Below are positions 27,264 to 35,919 of a stretch of DNA of 64,000 nt, in pieces. Each line of letters begins with the position of its first letter. Position 1 is the stretch's first letter. Below the pieces are notes generated by a model. The model was not told where the DNA came from, ran no database searches, and saw nothing but the letters and a program-made list of their open reading frames with translations. Made by a program: the position numbers and the translations under genes. The stretch comes from Myroides sp. 1354. Its GTDB lineage: Bacteria; Bacteroidota; Bacteroidia; Flavobacteriales; Flavobacteriaceae. The stretch covers positions 62,001-126,000 of the forward strand of contig NZ_JACAGN010000004.1 of assembly GCF_030324495.1 (NCBI RefSeq), given 5' to 3'.

Positions 27264-28724
27264 ATGAAAATTGATAAAACAATATTATTTATTTGTTTAC
27301 TATTCAGTTTATTTGGTTTTTCTCAAAATCCTTCTAAAGAAATAACGAAAGATGAATACCTTGCTGATTTTGATTTTATGGTGCGAATCATAAAAGAGCA
27401 ACATCCAAATCCTTTTCGATTTATTACAGAGAAAACATTTGATAATGAGGCGGCTATATTGCGAAAGAAACTCGAAAATGATCCGACTTATATTAATTTT
27501 CATCGCTTTAATCCTTTGACATTAATCCGTGATGCACATGTAAATTTAGTTCCAGATGCATTTGTTTTTGAAAGTGTAACGAAAACGATGCGCTTCTTTC
27601 CTTTTGCCACTACAGTTTATGACAATCGTGTATTTGTCAATCAATATACCAAAGCGATTCCAATAGGAGCAGAAATAATTAGTGTTAATCAACAGCCTGT
27701 CAACGATATATTGGCTCAAGTAGCCGATAGAGTTGATGGAGATATTGTAGCATCAACACAAAAGAATTTTAGTCTAGCTGTATCTTGTCAGTTTCCTACA
27801 GCTGAATTTTTTACCTTGACGTATAAGGAAGGTTCCTCAAAGCAGGTGAAAAGTATTAGAGTGAAATCAGTCAATTATGAAAAATACGATTACAACAACA
27901 ATAAAACAGTTTTGCCTTTTACTCTTTTAGCTTATACCTCAGGTATATATGGATATGAACTAGATGAGAATACGTATATTTTAAGTATTAAATCCTTTAA
28001 TCTTTCGGAAGAATATGCTTATTATATTTTGAATAATTTATTTACAAGCATTAAAGAAAAGGGAATAAAATATCTTGTTTTGGATCTTCGCGATAATTTA
28101 GGAGGATCCTTGTCCAATATTCCTTTGTTTTATTCTTTTATTAGTCGAGAAAAGAACTTTAAAAATATTTATAAATATGCGACTAAAGTTCCCTCAATTA
28201 ACGTAAAGGAAAATTTAGTAGATGACAATAATAAACTTGCCAATGCAAGTGACATTATTAGTTTAAATAACTTCATGAAGCAGCGATTTGACCTGAATGA
28301 GGCGGATGGATTTTACTATGGTAATAATCGTTTGGATGAGTATTACGTTGAAAATTATCCTCAAGATAAAAATGCATTTACGGGAGAGGTTGTTCTCTTG
28401 CAAAATAACAATACAGTATCAGCAGCGGCATATTTTACCTATATGTTTCAAATCAATCAACGTGGATTAATTGTCGGGCAGGAGACAGGAAGTTGTAGTA
28501 ACTTTACGACAGCAGCTTGGTTTTTGAACTATAAATTACCTCATACAGAATCGATTGTTGCCTTGCCAAGAAGTGAGCTTTTTTTTAATACAACAGCAAA
28601 TAAAGACTGTACGTGTAGAGGAGTAAGACCGGATTATAGCATTACGGCTGATCAATTTCAAGAAGGTTTACAAGCGATCGAAGATGCTGAGATGAATCTA
28701 GCTCTGCGTTTGATTAAAAAATAA
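27264..28724 (+). CDS. S41-family peptidase, exported
   Basis: A 486-residue protein with a signal peptide (MKIDKTILFICLLFSLFGFSQ). The middle has a PDZ-like stretch (IPIGAEIISVNQQPVNDIL). The C-terminal peptidase domain has YLVLDLRDNLGGS and NNNTVSAAAYFTYMFQ, where the Ser would be the nucleophile of the S41 (tail-specific protease) family, and VGQETGSCSNF after it. Such proteins work in the periplasm or at the surface. The substrate is unknown. The gene stands alone, with its own promoter and no clear terminator. Confidence 0.85.
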   Translation: MKIDKTILFICLLFSLFGFSQNPSKEITKDEYLADFDFMVRIIKEQHPNPFRFITEKTFDNEAAILRKKLENDPTYINFHRFNPLTLIRDAHVNLVPDAFVFESVTKTMRFFPFATTVYDNRVFVNQYTKAIPIGAEIISVNQQPVNDILAQVADRVDGDIVASTQKNFSLAVSCQFPTAEFFTLTYKEGSSKQVKSIRVKSVNYEKYDYNNNKTVLPFTLLAYTSGIYGYELDENTYILSIKSFNLSEEYAYYILNNLFTSIKEKGIKYLVLDLRDNLGGSLSNIPLFYSFISREKNFKNIYKYATKVPSINVKENLVDDNNKLANASDIISLNNFMKQRFDLNEADGFYYGNNRLDEYYVENYPQDKNAFTGEVVLLQNNNTVSAAAYFTYMFQINQRGLIVGQETGSCSNFTTAAWFLNYKLPHTESIVALPRSELFFNTTANKDCTCRGVRPDYSITADQFQEGLQAIEDAEMNLALRLIKK

Positions 28725-28738
28725 AGATTGTACCTTCG
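28709..28738 (+). promoter_or_regulatory. Candidate promoter for the Crp-family gene
   Basis: TTTG at 28709-28712 (inside the S41 gene end), an 18-bp spacer and TACCTTCG at 28731-28738 (one mismatch to the consensus). Confidence 0.45.
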
Positions 28739-28799
28739 TTTAATTGTATAAAGGCTCAAATTTCTTGGCCTTTTTAGTCGTTAACTGAAGCTATATAAA

Positions 28800-29396
28800 A
28801 TGTATTTTTGCTTTTTAAAAGGTTCTGGTATGCTTACTTTTTTTCTTAAAGCGTTTGATTTATTTACCACAGAAGAGATTGCTACTGTGGTTTCTTTATT
28901 TAAACCGCGTACGTTGGTTAAACATGATTTTCTAATTCGAGAGGGAGAGAGCTGTGAAGAAATTGCCTTTGTAGAATCGGGTTTGTTTCGTTCGTATTAT
29001 ACGACAGATGAAGGAAATGAATTAACGTATTGCTTTCGTTTTCCCAATGATTTAATCGGTGCGTATTCTGCGTTTATCACAGGAGGAAAAAGTGTGGAGC
29101 ATATACAGGCGATTGCACCTGCAATGCTATGGGTAATTCAAAAAAAAGATTTAGACTTCTTAGCTTGTCACTTGCCTCAATGGAATACTTTTTTAAAGCG
29201 AATTGCCGAACAGCAATATTTAGAATTGGAACAACGCGTCATGCAGTTGCAAAGAGAAACTGCACAACAACGTTATAAAAATTTACTTTTGAATCACCCT
29301 AACTTTATTCAATTGATTCCCTTGCAGTATTTGGCTTCTTATTTGGGAATTACGCAACGGCATTTAAGTAGAATTAGAAAAGAAATTGCGTTTTAG
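28800..29396 (+). CDS. Crp/Fnr-family transcription regulator
   Basis: A 198-residue protein with an N-terminal cyclic-nucleotide-binding-like beta-roll (HDFLIREGESCEEIAFVESGLFRSYY) and a C-terminal helix-turn-helix (QYLASYLGITQRHLSRIRKE). This short form with few ligand-binding residues is very common in Bacteroidota, and the effector is usually unknown. Starts at 28800 and 28830 are both possible; the second gives 188 residues, closer to the family. It lies just before a flavoprotein gene that it may regulate. Confidence 0.88.
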   Translation: MYFCFLKGSGMLTFFLKAFDLFTTEEIATVVSLFKPRTLVKHDFLIREGESCEEIAFVESGLFRSYYTTDEGNELTYCFRFPNDLIGAYSAFITGGKSVEHIQAIAPAMLWVIQKKDLDFLACHLPQWNTFLKRIAEQQYLELEQRVMQLQRETAQQRYKNLLLNHPNFIQLIPLQYLASYLGITQRHLSRIRKEIAF

Positions 29397-29410
29397 ACAT
29401 TTGTCTGGTA

Positions 29411-29438
29411 TTTGAAGATTAGGGCTCTTGTACCTTTG
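29411..29438 (+). promoter_or_regulatory. Promoter for the flavodoxin-fold oxidoreductase
   Basis: TTTG at 29411-29414, a 16-bp spacer and TACCTTTG at 29431-29438, an exact -7 match. The ATG is at 29480. Confidence 0.55.
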
Positions 29439-29479
29439 ATGCTACCTAAAAAGGAAGGAATTCCTAAAAAAGTTCTAGC

Positions 29480-30052
29480 ATGAAAAAAATAGTCATTTTA
29501 AATGGACATCCGAACCCAACTTCTTTCAATGCGGGTTTGGTAGAAGCTTACGTCAAAGGAGCTAAAGCAAAAGGCGCTGTTGTAAGAAGTATAACTATAG
29601 CTGACTTGGTGTTTGATTCTAATTTGCGTTTTGGCTATCAAAAGCGAATGGAGTTAGAACCTGATTTAGTTCAAGCGATTCAGGATATACAATGGGCCGA
29701 TCATTTGGTTTGGATTCATCCAGTATGGTGGGGGGGATTACCTGCCTTGTTGAAGGGGTTTATTGATCGCACCTTTTTACCTGGTATTACCTATCAGTAT
29801 AGAAAAAATAGTATGTTGTGGGATAAATTGTTGAAAGGAAAAACAGCCCATATCATTACGACATTGGATCAACCGGGGTGGTATTATCGTTTGATCTATG
29901 GAAGACCTAGTGTAAATCAATTAAAAAAATCAACACTTCAATTTTGTGGTGTTTCTAAAGTAGAAGTTACTTATATTGGAATTGTAAGGCATTCAACAGA
30001 GATGAAACGAGAAAAGTGGTTGAAAAAAGTAGAGAAGCTAGCAAAACGCTGA
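29480..30052 (+). CDS. NAD(P)H-dependent flavodoxin-fold oxidoreductase
   Basis: A 190-residue protein of the Flavodoxin_2/NAD(P)H-quinone oxidoreductase family. ILNGHPNPTSFNAGL is the flavin-phosphate loop, and WIHPVWWGGLPALLKGFIDRTFLPG is the central family signature (FMN/FAD contacts). It probably reduces quinones or electrophiles with two electrons. The Crp-type regulator just upstream may control it. It ends at an inverted repeat shared with the opposite operon. Confidence 0.9.
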   Translation: MKKIVILNGHPNPTSFNAGLVEAYVKGAKAKGAVVRSITIADLVFDSNLRFGYQKRMELEPDLVQAIQDIQWADHLVWIHPVWWGGLPALLKGFIDRTFLPGITYQYRKNSMLWDKLLKGKTAHIITTLDQPGWYYRLIYGRPSVNQLKKSTLQFCGVSKVEVTYIGIVRHSTEMKREKWLKKVEKLAKR

Positions 30053-30076
30053 AGCCTATCGTCTTTATACACGATA

Positions 30077-30125
30077 AACAATACGTGATTTGAAAATTAA
30101 AATCTTTTTTTAATCACGTATTGTT
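30077..30125. terminator. Shared inverted repeat between converging genes
   Basis: Arms AACAATACGTGATT (30077-30090) and AATCACGTATTGTT (30112-30125) match perfectly, with a T-rich loop. The right arm overlaps the stop codon of the minus-strand gene at 30124. It probably ends transcription from both sides. Confidence 0.65.
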
Positions 30126-30360
30126 AGCGTAGTTTTTTCCGTTTGACTTGTATTCCATTGTAATAGGCTATCAACCAGGTTAGATTGCCTATGATTTCAT
30201 CTGGAATTTGTTTTTTGTATTTGGGATAGCACTTAATTAGAAAGACAAATGAGGCATCCAATGGATGATTTGGTATGTCTTTGTATGATTCTACTTGTTT
30301 CAGAACGATGTTCCATTGTATAAGATGCGGACTTAAACATTCCAGCTGTAATACTTCCAT
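30124..30360 (-). CDS. Small protein of unknown function (end of DUF2589 operon)
   Basis: A 78-residue protein with a run of positive charge at the end (KRKKLR) and several aromatic residues (LIAYYNGIQ). No domain is recognised and there is no signal peptide. It follows the 173-residue gene by 14 bp and is the last gene of the minus-strand operon that begins at 32453, so it likely works with those proteins. Confidence 0.6.
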   Translation of the reverse strand: MEVLQLECLSPHLIQWNIVLKQVESYKDIPNHPLDASFVFLIKCYPKYKKQIPDEIIGNLTWLIAYYNGIQVKRKKLR

Positions 30361-30374
30361 ATGTCTAAGGGTGT

Positions 30375-30896
30375 TTACGTAATTTGTCTTTTGAGATAGT
30401 TCTCATAACACTCATTAATAAGCTTTAATCCTTCTGGTGTGTCTTGGGGATTAAATTTAATTTTGAGTTTGCTTTTTTTTGTTTTAGGCGCTTTTCTAAA
30501 TAAAGTAGCTTTGGGTTTATCAAAATACAGTTGTACTTCGTCTTCAATGACTGCGACATGGAATTCAACGGCAAAGGTTGCTTTTTGTATCCCGTACATA
30601 TTCAAAGGAATTAATGAGAGTAAGGGTACTTCAATAGGATCTTTTGATATTGCAAAAGACTCTTCACTTTTGGTGTCAAGTGAAGGTGACTGGGGGTAAT
30701 TTAATGCGACAGTTTTGGCAATTAATTTTTTTTTGATTGCCATTTGTCCCTTGGTATCCGTTGTTTCGATCTCTTCTTCTATAAAATAGGTGTCGAATAG
30801 TGCTAGATTTTTTGCTATTAGTTGTTCGTTGGAGCTTGTAATGGCAGTTTGAACAGCTTGAACAAATTTTTTAAGACTTAGCGGTTTTTTCTTCAT
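30375..30896 (-). CDS. DUF2589-like protein (distant)
   Basis: A 173-residue protein lacking a signal peptide. It shares the plan of the two other operon proteins: an N-terminal helical stretch (AVQTAITSSNEQLIAKNLALFDTYF), a VPLLSLIPLNMYGIQKATFAVEF segment that corresponds to the PLLTVIPLNALAVDHVNIQF segment of the DUF2589 protein, and a basic C-terminal part ending in an ITPEG-like turn (here DTPEGLKL) analogous to LPPGVSTL. Its start ATG overlaps the stop of the zinc-ribbon gene (ATGA), so translation is probably coupled. Family membership is my own alignment by eye. Confidence 0.6.
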   Translation of the reverse strand: MKKKPLSLKKFVQAVQTAITSSNEQLIAKNLALFDTYFIEEEIETTDTKGQMAIKKKLIAKTVALNYPQSPSLDTKSEESFAISKDPIEVPLLSLIPLNMYGIQKATFAVEFHVAVIEDEVQLYFDKPKATLFRKAPKTKKSKLKIKFNPQDTPEGLKLINECYENYLKRQIT

Positions 30897-31090
30897 TTGT
30901 TTTCTGTTTTTTGTGTGGATTGATAACGCTCAACTGCTTCTTTGACAAGGGCTGTACTATCAGTAGATAATCCAATTAATGCACTACATTGGAAACAACG
31001 AAATTTAGTACCTGATATTAATTGCATGACCTCTAACGCAACTGCTGAACTACAGTTTGGACAGGCGATGATGATTGTTTGTCTTTGCAT
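30893..31090 (-). CDS. Small zinc-ribbon protein
   Basis: A 65-residue protein with C10-PN-C13 and C32-FQ-C35, a clear two-knuckle zinc ribbon, and a helical charged tail. It is placed between two DUF2589-like genes (2-bp gap upstream, 4-bp overlap downstream), so it is part of the same unit. It could be a protein or nucleic-acid adaptor; function unknown. Confidence 0.7.
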   Translation of the reverse strand: MQRQTIIIACPNCSSAVALEVMQLISGTKFRCFQCSALIGLSTDSTALVKEAVERYQSTQKTENK

Positions 31091-31092
31091 AA

Positions 31093-31689
31093 TTATTTGG
31101 GATTAAAAGGTTGTATATTTTTGCTATATAATTCTAGAATACTCAGTACGCCTAATGGAAGTGGGAGATTACCTGCTTGGATATTGATTTTCAATGAACG
31201 CTGATTGGATTTTCTATATTTTTCATAGGGATTCATGTCCGGGCTACCATTAGATATTTTGCCGTTCAATTGGGCTTTTCTTTCAATAATATCGTTGGTT
31301 GTATTGACATAACTCGTAATAGAAGTAATATCCAAGTTGAAGGCAATTGTAATTTTCTGAATCGCTATAGAATTGAGTGGAGCGATTGAGATTAAAGGAA
31401 CTTGGAATATTATGCCTTGTTGATTAAGTTCTTGATCCAAGGTACTCTTTTGAGTCCATACCATATTGATCATTTTAGGTTGATACACTTGTTCCTTTAA
31501 AGGGAATTGTGCATTATCTTTCTTTTTTATTTTGATAAAATACTGATTGAGTAGGGCAAAGGTCTGTCCATTGAGCATTAACGTATTGGCTTTGGAAAGC
31601 GCAATTAAGGGAGCAGAAATAATAGACTCAATATTCAATTCTGAATCTTGAATTCTATTGTATTTTGAGGAGGTATTGATTCGCTTCAT
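31093..31689 (-). CDS. DUF2589-like protein
   Basis: A 198-residue protein with the same layout as the DUF2589 protein upstream: IISAPLIALSKANTLMLNGQTFALLNQYFIK matches the PLDALIGGPLNATAEANAKMA region, VPLISIAPLNSIAIQKITIAFNLDI matches the central beta segment, and AGNLPLPLGVLSILELYSKNIQP matches QANQLPLPPGVSTLIDIFTKSID. It therefore looks like a diverged paralogue. It has no signal peptide or membrane segment. The gap to the upstream gene is 116 bp and to the zinc-ribbon gene 2 bp. Confidence 0.65.
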   Translation of the reverse strand: MKRINTSSKYNRIQDSELNIESIISAPLIALSKANTLMLNGQTFALLNQYFIKIKKKDNAQFPLKEQVYQPKMINMVWTQKSTLDQELNQQGIIFQVPLISIAPLNSIAIQKITIAFNLDITSITSYVNTTNDIIERKAQLNGKISNGSPDMNPYEKYRKSNQRSLKINIQAGNLPLPLGVLSILELYSKNIQPFNPK

Positions 31690-31805
31690 GTCATGTCATT
31701 TTTGAAATAGATGCTGCTTGAATCAGTATCCATTAAGTTTATGGTTCAGTAAGACTACCTGTTTTGACTGGTATTTTTATTTGCTTTTTTTTGTTCATCT
31801 TCATT

Positions 31806-32453
31806 CTATTGTAAAGGTTTGTTAGAGTTGGAATTACTTTGAGTAGGAATCAAATCAATTGATTTAGTAAAAATATCAATCAGAGTTGAAACTCCAGGAG
31901 GGAGAGGAAGTTGATTGGCTTGAACATTTACCGTGTATTTCGCAGAATTACTCTTGAGATAATGTGTATTTGTTCGATTCGTTCTAGCAGCATCATAACT
32001 TACTTTTCCATGGATAACTGCTGAGAATAATCCAAAACCAATTTTTGCTTCCAACGTAGCTTCTGCAGTCTTTTTTTCCGTTTTTTCCTTTGAGGTTTCC
32101 TCACTAAAACTCGAATTGACTTCCATATCAAACTGAATATTGACATGATCTACTGCTAATGCATTTAAGGGTATAACCGTCAATAATGGAAGATAAAAAA
32201 TAGTAGTAAATTGTTCAACAGATTGATCTTCTTTGATCCACGTTCTCTGGAGTTCCATCTTAATTGTAATGGGTTGATAAACAGGATCTACTTCGGTTCC
32301 TTTTTTCACAAAGCAAGTATCTAATAAGAATCTTGTTTGCGTAATGGCCATTTTTGCATTCGCCTCTGCCGTAGCATTTAATGGTCCACCTATCAAAGCA
32401 TCCAAGGGTAAACCCGAGAATTGCTGAGAAATTGATACTAAATTTGTACGCAT
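31806..32453 (-). CDS. DUF2589 domain protein
   Basis: A 215-residue protein that I assign to DUF2589 from the PLDALIGGPLNATAEANAK start region, the VIPLNALAVDHVNIQFDMEV core and the LPLPPGVSTLIDIFTKSI end. The family's function is not known to me. There is a charged Lys/Glu linker (EETSKEKTEKKTAEATLEAK) in the middle. I start the gene at 32453 (MRTNLVSISQQF), because the 13 extra upstream residues are hydrophobic and not family-like. It is the first gene of the minus-strand operon and is divergent from the response-regulator gene at 32851. Confidence 0.78.
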   Translation of the reverse strand: MRTNLVSISQQFSGLPLDALIGGPLNATAEANAKMAITQTRFLLDTCFVKKGTEVDPVYQPITIKMELQRTWIKEDQSVEQFTTIFYLPLLTVIPLNALAVDHVNIQFDMEVNSSFSEETSKEKTEKKTAEATLEAKIGFGLFSAVIHGKVSYDAARTNRTNTHYLKSNSAKYTVNVQANQLPLPPGVSTLIDIFTKSIDLIPTQSNSNSNKPLQ

Positions 32454-32850
32454 AATTATTATTTTTAAGTTTAGAGTAAAAATAACTTTCAAAAAACTAT
32501 TTTTTTAGAGTGAAAACCCCCTAGTTTCAAAGGGAAAAGCCTTTTTATTTACCTTCTCTTTTTCTCTCGTAATTCTCTTATCGTTTCCTCTTAATTTTTT
32601 CAGTAGGATGGATTAGGTTATTTATTTGAAGAAATCAAAAGAAAATAACGAGTAGTTTCAATCCAAAATATTATCCTTCTTGATCTTTACTCTTTTCTTA
32701 CTTATGGCTTACTATTTGCTTAGGATTGATAAGTGGATCATCAAAAAATAGATCTACATGTTCAAGGTTCACTAATCTTCACCTTAGATTCAAATGAAAA
32801 GAGGGAATCCTTCCGGTTCCCTTGAACCAACGTAATTCCAATGATACAGC
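32454..32850. other. Divergent intergenic region with possible structured leader
   Basis: About 400 bp with no gene, between the DUF2589 operon and the response-regulator gene. No exact Bacteroidota promoter was found on either strand. Just before the regulator there are pairing segments: GTTCAAGG (32760-32767) with CCTTGAAC (32820-32827), and GGGAA with TTCCC inside. This could be a folded 5' leader or an operator. Confidence 0.4.
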
Positions 32851-33507
32851 ATGAAACACAAGATTACCCTCGTGGAAAATGACACCCTAATTCTCGAATT
32901 AATCACTGATTATTTGAATGCTTCAGAACATTTTGAGGTAAACTATTCCTTTGAGAATGGTGCAAGTTTCTATGCCTCTTTTTCTGCTGTTTGTAAGAAT
33001 ACAGATTTAATTATTATGGATTTTCAATTGGGAGATACGACAGCCGAACAAGTACTTGCTTTAATTCAATTGGAGCAAATTGCTATTCCTGTACTTGTTT
33101 TAACTTCTAATTACAACCAATCCTTGGTGGGGTATATGATTAAATTGGGTGTTGCTTGTTATTTGCCCAAGCACATTAAACTAACTGATTTTATTCGCAT
33201 TGTCAAAGAAGTGTTGAGCAAAGGTCATTATATCAGTAAAGAACAATTTCCATATTTGAAAGATTCTATTTATGATAGCTCCAGTGAGTTAACCATCAAA
33301 AAATACAATATTTCAAAAAGGGAATTGGATATTATCTATTTACTTGCCCAACAATGTACTGCTAAAGAAATAGGGGAACGTCTGTTTATAGCTCCTAAAA
33401 CAGTAGAGAATTACAAGAATATACTTTTTGTAAAAACGGGAACTAAGAATATTGTAGGGTTGGTACTATGGGCGATTCAACAAAGAATTCTTTTTCTTGA
33501 TTTATAG
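32851..33507 (+). CDS. NarL/LuxR-type response regulator (orphan)
   Basis: A 218-residue two-domain regulator. The receiver domain has the phospho-acceptor D57 in LIIMDFQLGD, a Thr at 85 and K107 in LPKHIK; the acidic pocket near residue 9 is VENDT. The C-terminal LuxR-type helix-turn-helix spans about 150-210 (ISKRELDIIYLLAQQCTAKEIGERL, KTVENYKNIL). No sensor kinase is nearby. It is divergent from the DUF2589 operon and is the obvious candidate for its regulator. The chromate-transporter genes follow 143 bp later. Confidence 0.88.
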   Translation: MKHKITLVENDTLILELITDYLNASEHFEVNYSFENGASFYASFSAVCKNTDLIIMDFQLGDTTAEQVLALIQLEQIAIPVLVLTSNYNQSLVGYMIKLGVACYLPKHIKLTDFIRIVKEVLSKGHYISKEQFPYLKDSIYDSSSELTIKKYNISKRELDIIYLLAQQCTAKEIGERLFIAPKTVENYKNILFVKTGTKNIVGLVLWAIQQRILFLDL

Positions 33508-33650
33508 CAATAGGTAAAATTAAAAGCAGCTTAAATAGGTTGTTAAAAATCAATTTTCAAGAAATTAATCTGTTGTTTATTCGTTCAAAAATAATGAAAT
33601 GATTATCTTGCTAGTTCTACTTTCTATCCTATAAATAAACTTAAAAAACC

Positions 33651-34193
33651 ATGCTATTTAAGCTTTTCTTTCTCTTCACTAAAATTGGTATTTTTACAAT
33701 TGGTGGAGGATATGCTGTAATTCCTTTGATAGAAAAAGAAATTATCAGTCGATCTTGGTTAACCTATAATGAATTTTATGAACTTCTAGCTATAACAGAA
33801 TCTCTACCTGGTGTTTTTGCAACGAATATAGCTGCCTTAGTTGGATTTAAGATCGGAGGGATAAAGGGAGGAATTTTAGCAGCACTTGGTACTATAATAG
33901 CCCCTTTTGTTATCGTTCTTTTAGTAGCGGTTTTCTTTAATCGCTTTCAAGATAATGTTTATGTTGCTAAGGCTTTTAAGGGATTACGTCCTGTTGTGGT
34001 TGCATTAATCGCCGCACCTTGTTATACGGCTATCCAAATCAATAAAATGACTATAAAGAGCTTGCTTTTACCTCTTATCGCCTTGCTATTGATGTGGGGA
34101 GCAAATGTATCTCCAATTTGGATTATTCTTGGCGGATGTTTAGGAGGAATTTTATACCATAGTTGGCGCAATAAATCAATACATAAAGCATGA
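33651..34193 (+). CDS. chrA: Chromate transporter, first half
   Basis: A 180-residue membrane protein with the ChrA half-domain: FFTKIGIFTIGGGYAVIPLIEKEI near the start, ESLPGVFATNIAALVGFKIGG in the middle, and about six hydrophobic segments. Short ChrA proteins work as pairs of homologous halves. The family exports or imports chromate or related anions; actual substrates are often uncertain. Its stop overlaps the start of the second half by four bases (ATGA), showing tight coupling. Confidence 0.9.
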   Translation: MLFKLFFLFTKIGIFTIGGGYAVIPLIEKEIISRSWLTYNEFYELLAITESLPGVFATNIAALVGFKIGGIKGGILAALGTIIAPFVIVLLVAVFFNRFQDNVYVAKAFKGLRPVVVALIAAPCYTAIQINKMTIKSLLLPLIALLLMWGANVSPIWIILGGCLGGILYHSWRNKSIHKA

Positions 34194-34738
34194 TTTTTTA
34201 TCAATTATTTTGGGTGTTTATTAAAATAGGGACTTTTGGCTTTGGCGGAGGATATGCCATGCTTTCTCTTATTCAAGAAGAAGTAGTTGAAAAGCACCAT
34301 TGGATTTCTAAAGGTGAGTTTACAAATTTGGTTGCCGTTTCTCAAATGACACCTGGACCTATTGGAATTAATACTGCAACTTATGTTGGGTATGCTGCAC
34401 TAATTAATAATGGTTATCCTGTTTACATCGCTTTATTGGGATCTGCGCTAACAACAATTGCTCTTTGTTTACCTGCTTTTATTATGATTGGGTTTATTTC
34501 CTATTTTTATTTTAAGTTTAGAACTAATAAATTTTTTTCTTATGCGATTGCAGGAATTAAACCGCTTGGAATATCTTTAATTGCCTTAGCAGCACTGTCT
34601 TTAACCAATAAAGAAAACTTCCCAGACTATTATAGCCCCTTTTTATTTTTAGCAGCATTAGTCTGTTCGATTCGCTTTAAAATACATCCTATTCTTATTT
34701 TATTTGGAGCTGCAGTTGTAGGCCTTGTATTATATTAA
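34190..34738 (+). CDS. chrA: Chromate transporter, second half
   Basis: A 182-residue partner of the preceding protein with the same fold: FWVFIKIGTFGFGGGYAMLSLIQEEVVEKHHW and SQMTPGPIGINTATYVGY are ChrA signatures. Together the two make a complete transporter in the inner membrane with opposite topology expected for the halves. No chromate-resistance regulator (chrB) is present. Confidence 0.9.
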   Translation: MIFYQLFWVFIKIGTFGFGGGYAMLSLIQEEVVEKHHWISKGEFTNLVAVSQMTPGPIGINTATYVGYAALINNGYPVYIALLGSALTTIALCLPAFIMIGFISYFYFKFRTNKFFSYAIAGIKPLGISLIALAALSLTNKENFPDYYSPFLFLAALVCSIRFKIHPILILFGAAVVGLVLY

Positions 34739-34907
34739 TACATACTGAAAAGAGCGTTGTTTCGAGTTCTTGCCTTTTTTAAATTGGATGAATAATGTAA
34801 AATAGGGAACATAACTTTTCTGTTGTTATTTTGTGCGGTATAAACCTAGGACAGTAGTCTAATTCATTAGTTCTTACACATTTTGCAGTTTGTACTTATA
34901 ATTAGTT

Positions 34908-34930
34908 CTTTTTCTTTTTCTTTTTCTTTT
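34908..34930. repeat. 6-bp tandem repeat (CTTTTT, 3.8 copies)
   Basis: Four C-T5 units in a row. The last T's together with the next G form TTTG (34928-34931), a possible -33 element 22 bp from TATCTTGA (34954-34961), upstream of the AraC gene. Confidence 0.8.
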
Positions 34931-34983
34931 GATAGAAAGCAGATTAAATAGCGTATCTTGAGTAAGCGTAAAATTAAGGTAAT

Positions 34984-35796
34984 ATGAAAAGGATTTCCGT
35001 TTTTCAAAACCATAAACAACCCGATGTATTAATCGAAGAGGGGTATTTTACTATTTTATTCATCGAAAAAGGGTTTCTCAAATTTTGGTTGGAAACTTGT
35101 GAGATTACAGCAAATCAAGGAGATCTCATTATCAATACACCTAGCGCTGTACAAAAGCTTTCCTATATTAGTGAAGATTGCCAAGTAATAGGATTAAAAT
35201 ACTCCTTAGACTATCTCAAAGAAATCAAAACGCTAAATAACTTTCATAAAACATTTGCTTCTTTTGAGTATCAATACCTTCCCATATGGAACTTAACGAA
35301 AGAAGAGCAGGATATCCTGACAGGTTTATTTCGAAAGTTAAAGCAAAGAGCAGAAAAACAAAGAGCTCATTTGTTTGCCCATCAATTGTTTAATTTGACT
35401 TTTACGGAATTGATTTTAGAGTTGATTGACATGGGTAGCAAACAAGATAAAACGGTGTTTCAGAATTATAATCGGGCCGAGTATCTGGCTTTGCAATTTT
35501 TGATTTTAGCACGAGATGCTTATAAAGAACAAACCAAATTGGAGTATTATGCTACTCAATTGGCAGTATCTATTAAATACCTTTCCGAGACTTTAAAAAG
35601 CATCACAGGAAAAACAGCGAAAGAGATTCTGATTGAATTGCGCATGGGGCAAGCCAAATTACTCTTGTCTACCAGTGATTTAGATATTACAGAAATTGCC
35701 TATGAGTTGTCTTATGATTCGGTTTCTTCTTTTTCTAGATCTTTCAAGCAAATTGAAGGAATTTCACCAAAAGAATATAGAGATTCTTATTTATAG
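34984..35796 (+). CDS. AraC-family transcription regulator
   Basis: A 270-residue protein with an N-terminal cupin-like sensing part (GDLIINTPSAVQKLSYI) and a C-terminal double helix-turn-helix (residues about 180-268): YYATQLAVSIKYLSETLKSITGKT and ITEIAYELSYDSVSSFSRSFKQIEGISPKEYR. It probably controls the OYE-family gene 123 bp downstream. A hexamer repeat runs into its candidate promoter. Confidence 0.9.
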   Translation: MKRISVFQNHKQPDVLIEEGYFTILFIEKGFLKFWLETCEITANQGDLIINTPSAVQKLSYISEDCQVIGLKYSLDYLKEIKTLNNFHKTFASFEYQYLPIWNLTKEEQDILTGLFRKLKQRAEKQRAHLFAHQLFNLTFTELILELIDMGSKQDKTVFQNYNRAEYLALQFLILARDAYKEQTKLEYYATQLAVSIKYLSETLKSITGKTAKEILIELRMGQAKLLLSTSDLDITEIAYELSYDSVSSFSRSFKQIEGISPKEYRDSYL

Positions 35797-35919
35797 GTGT
35801 TTTTGACAACGATAGTCGTGATTATCCTATTTTATTAAGTGAAGTTCATGCATACCTTTAGTATATAAGTTTAAAGCTCAGGTAGTTTGTAGCTCAAGAG
35901 CTTTACTAAAAATGAAATT

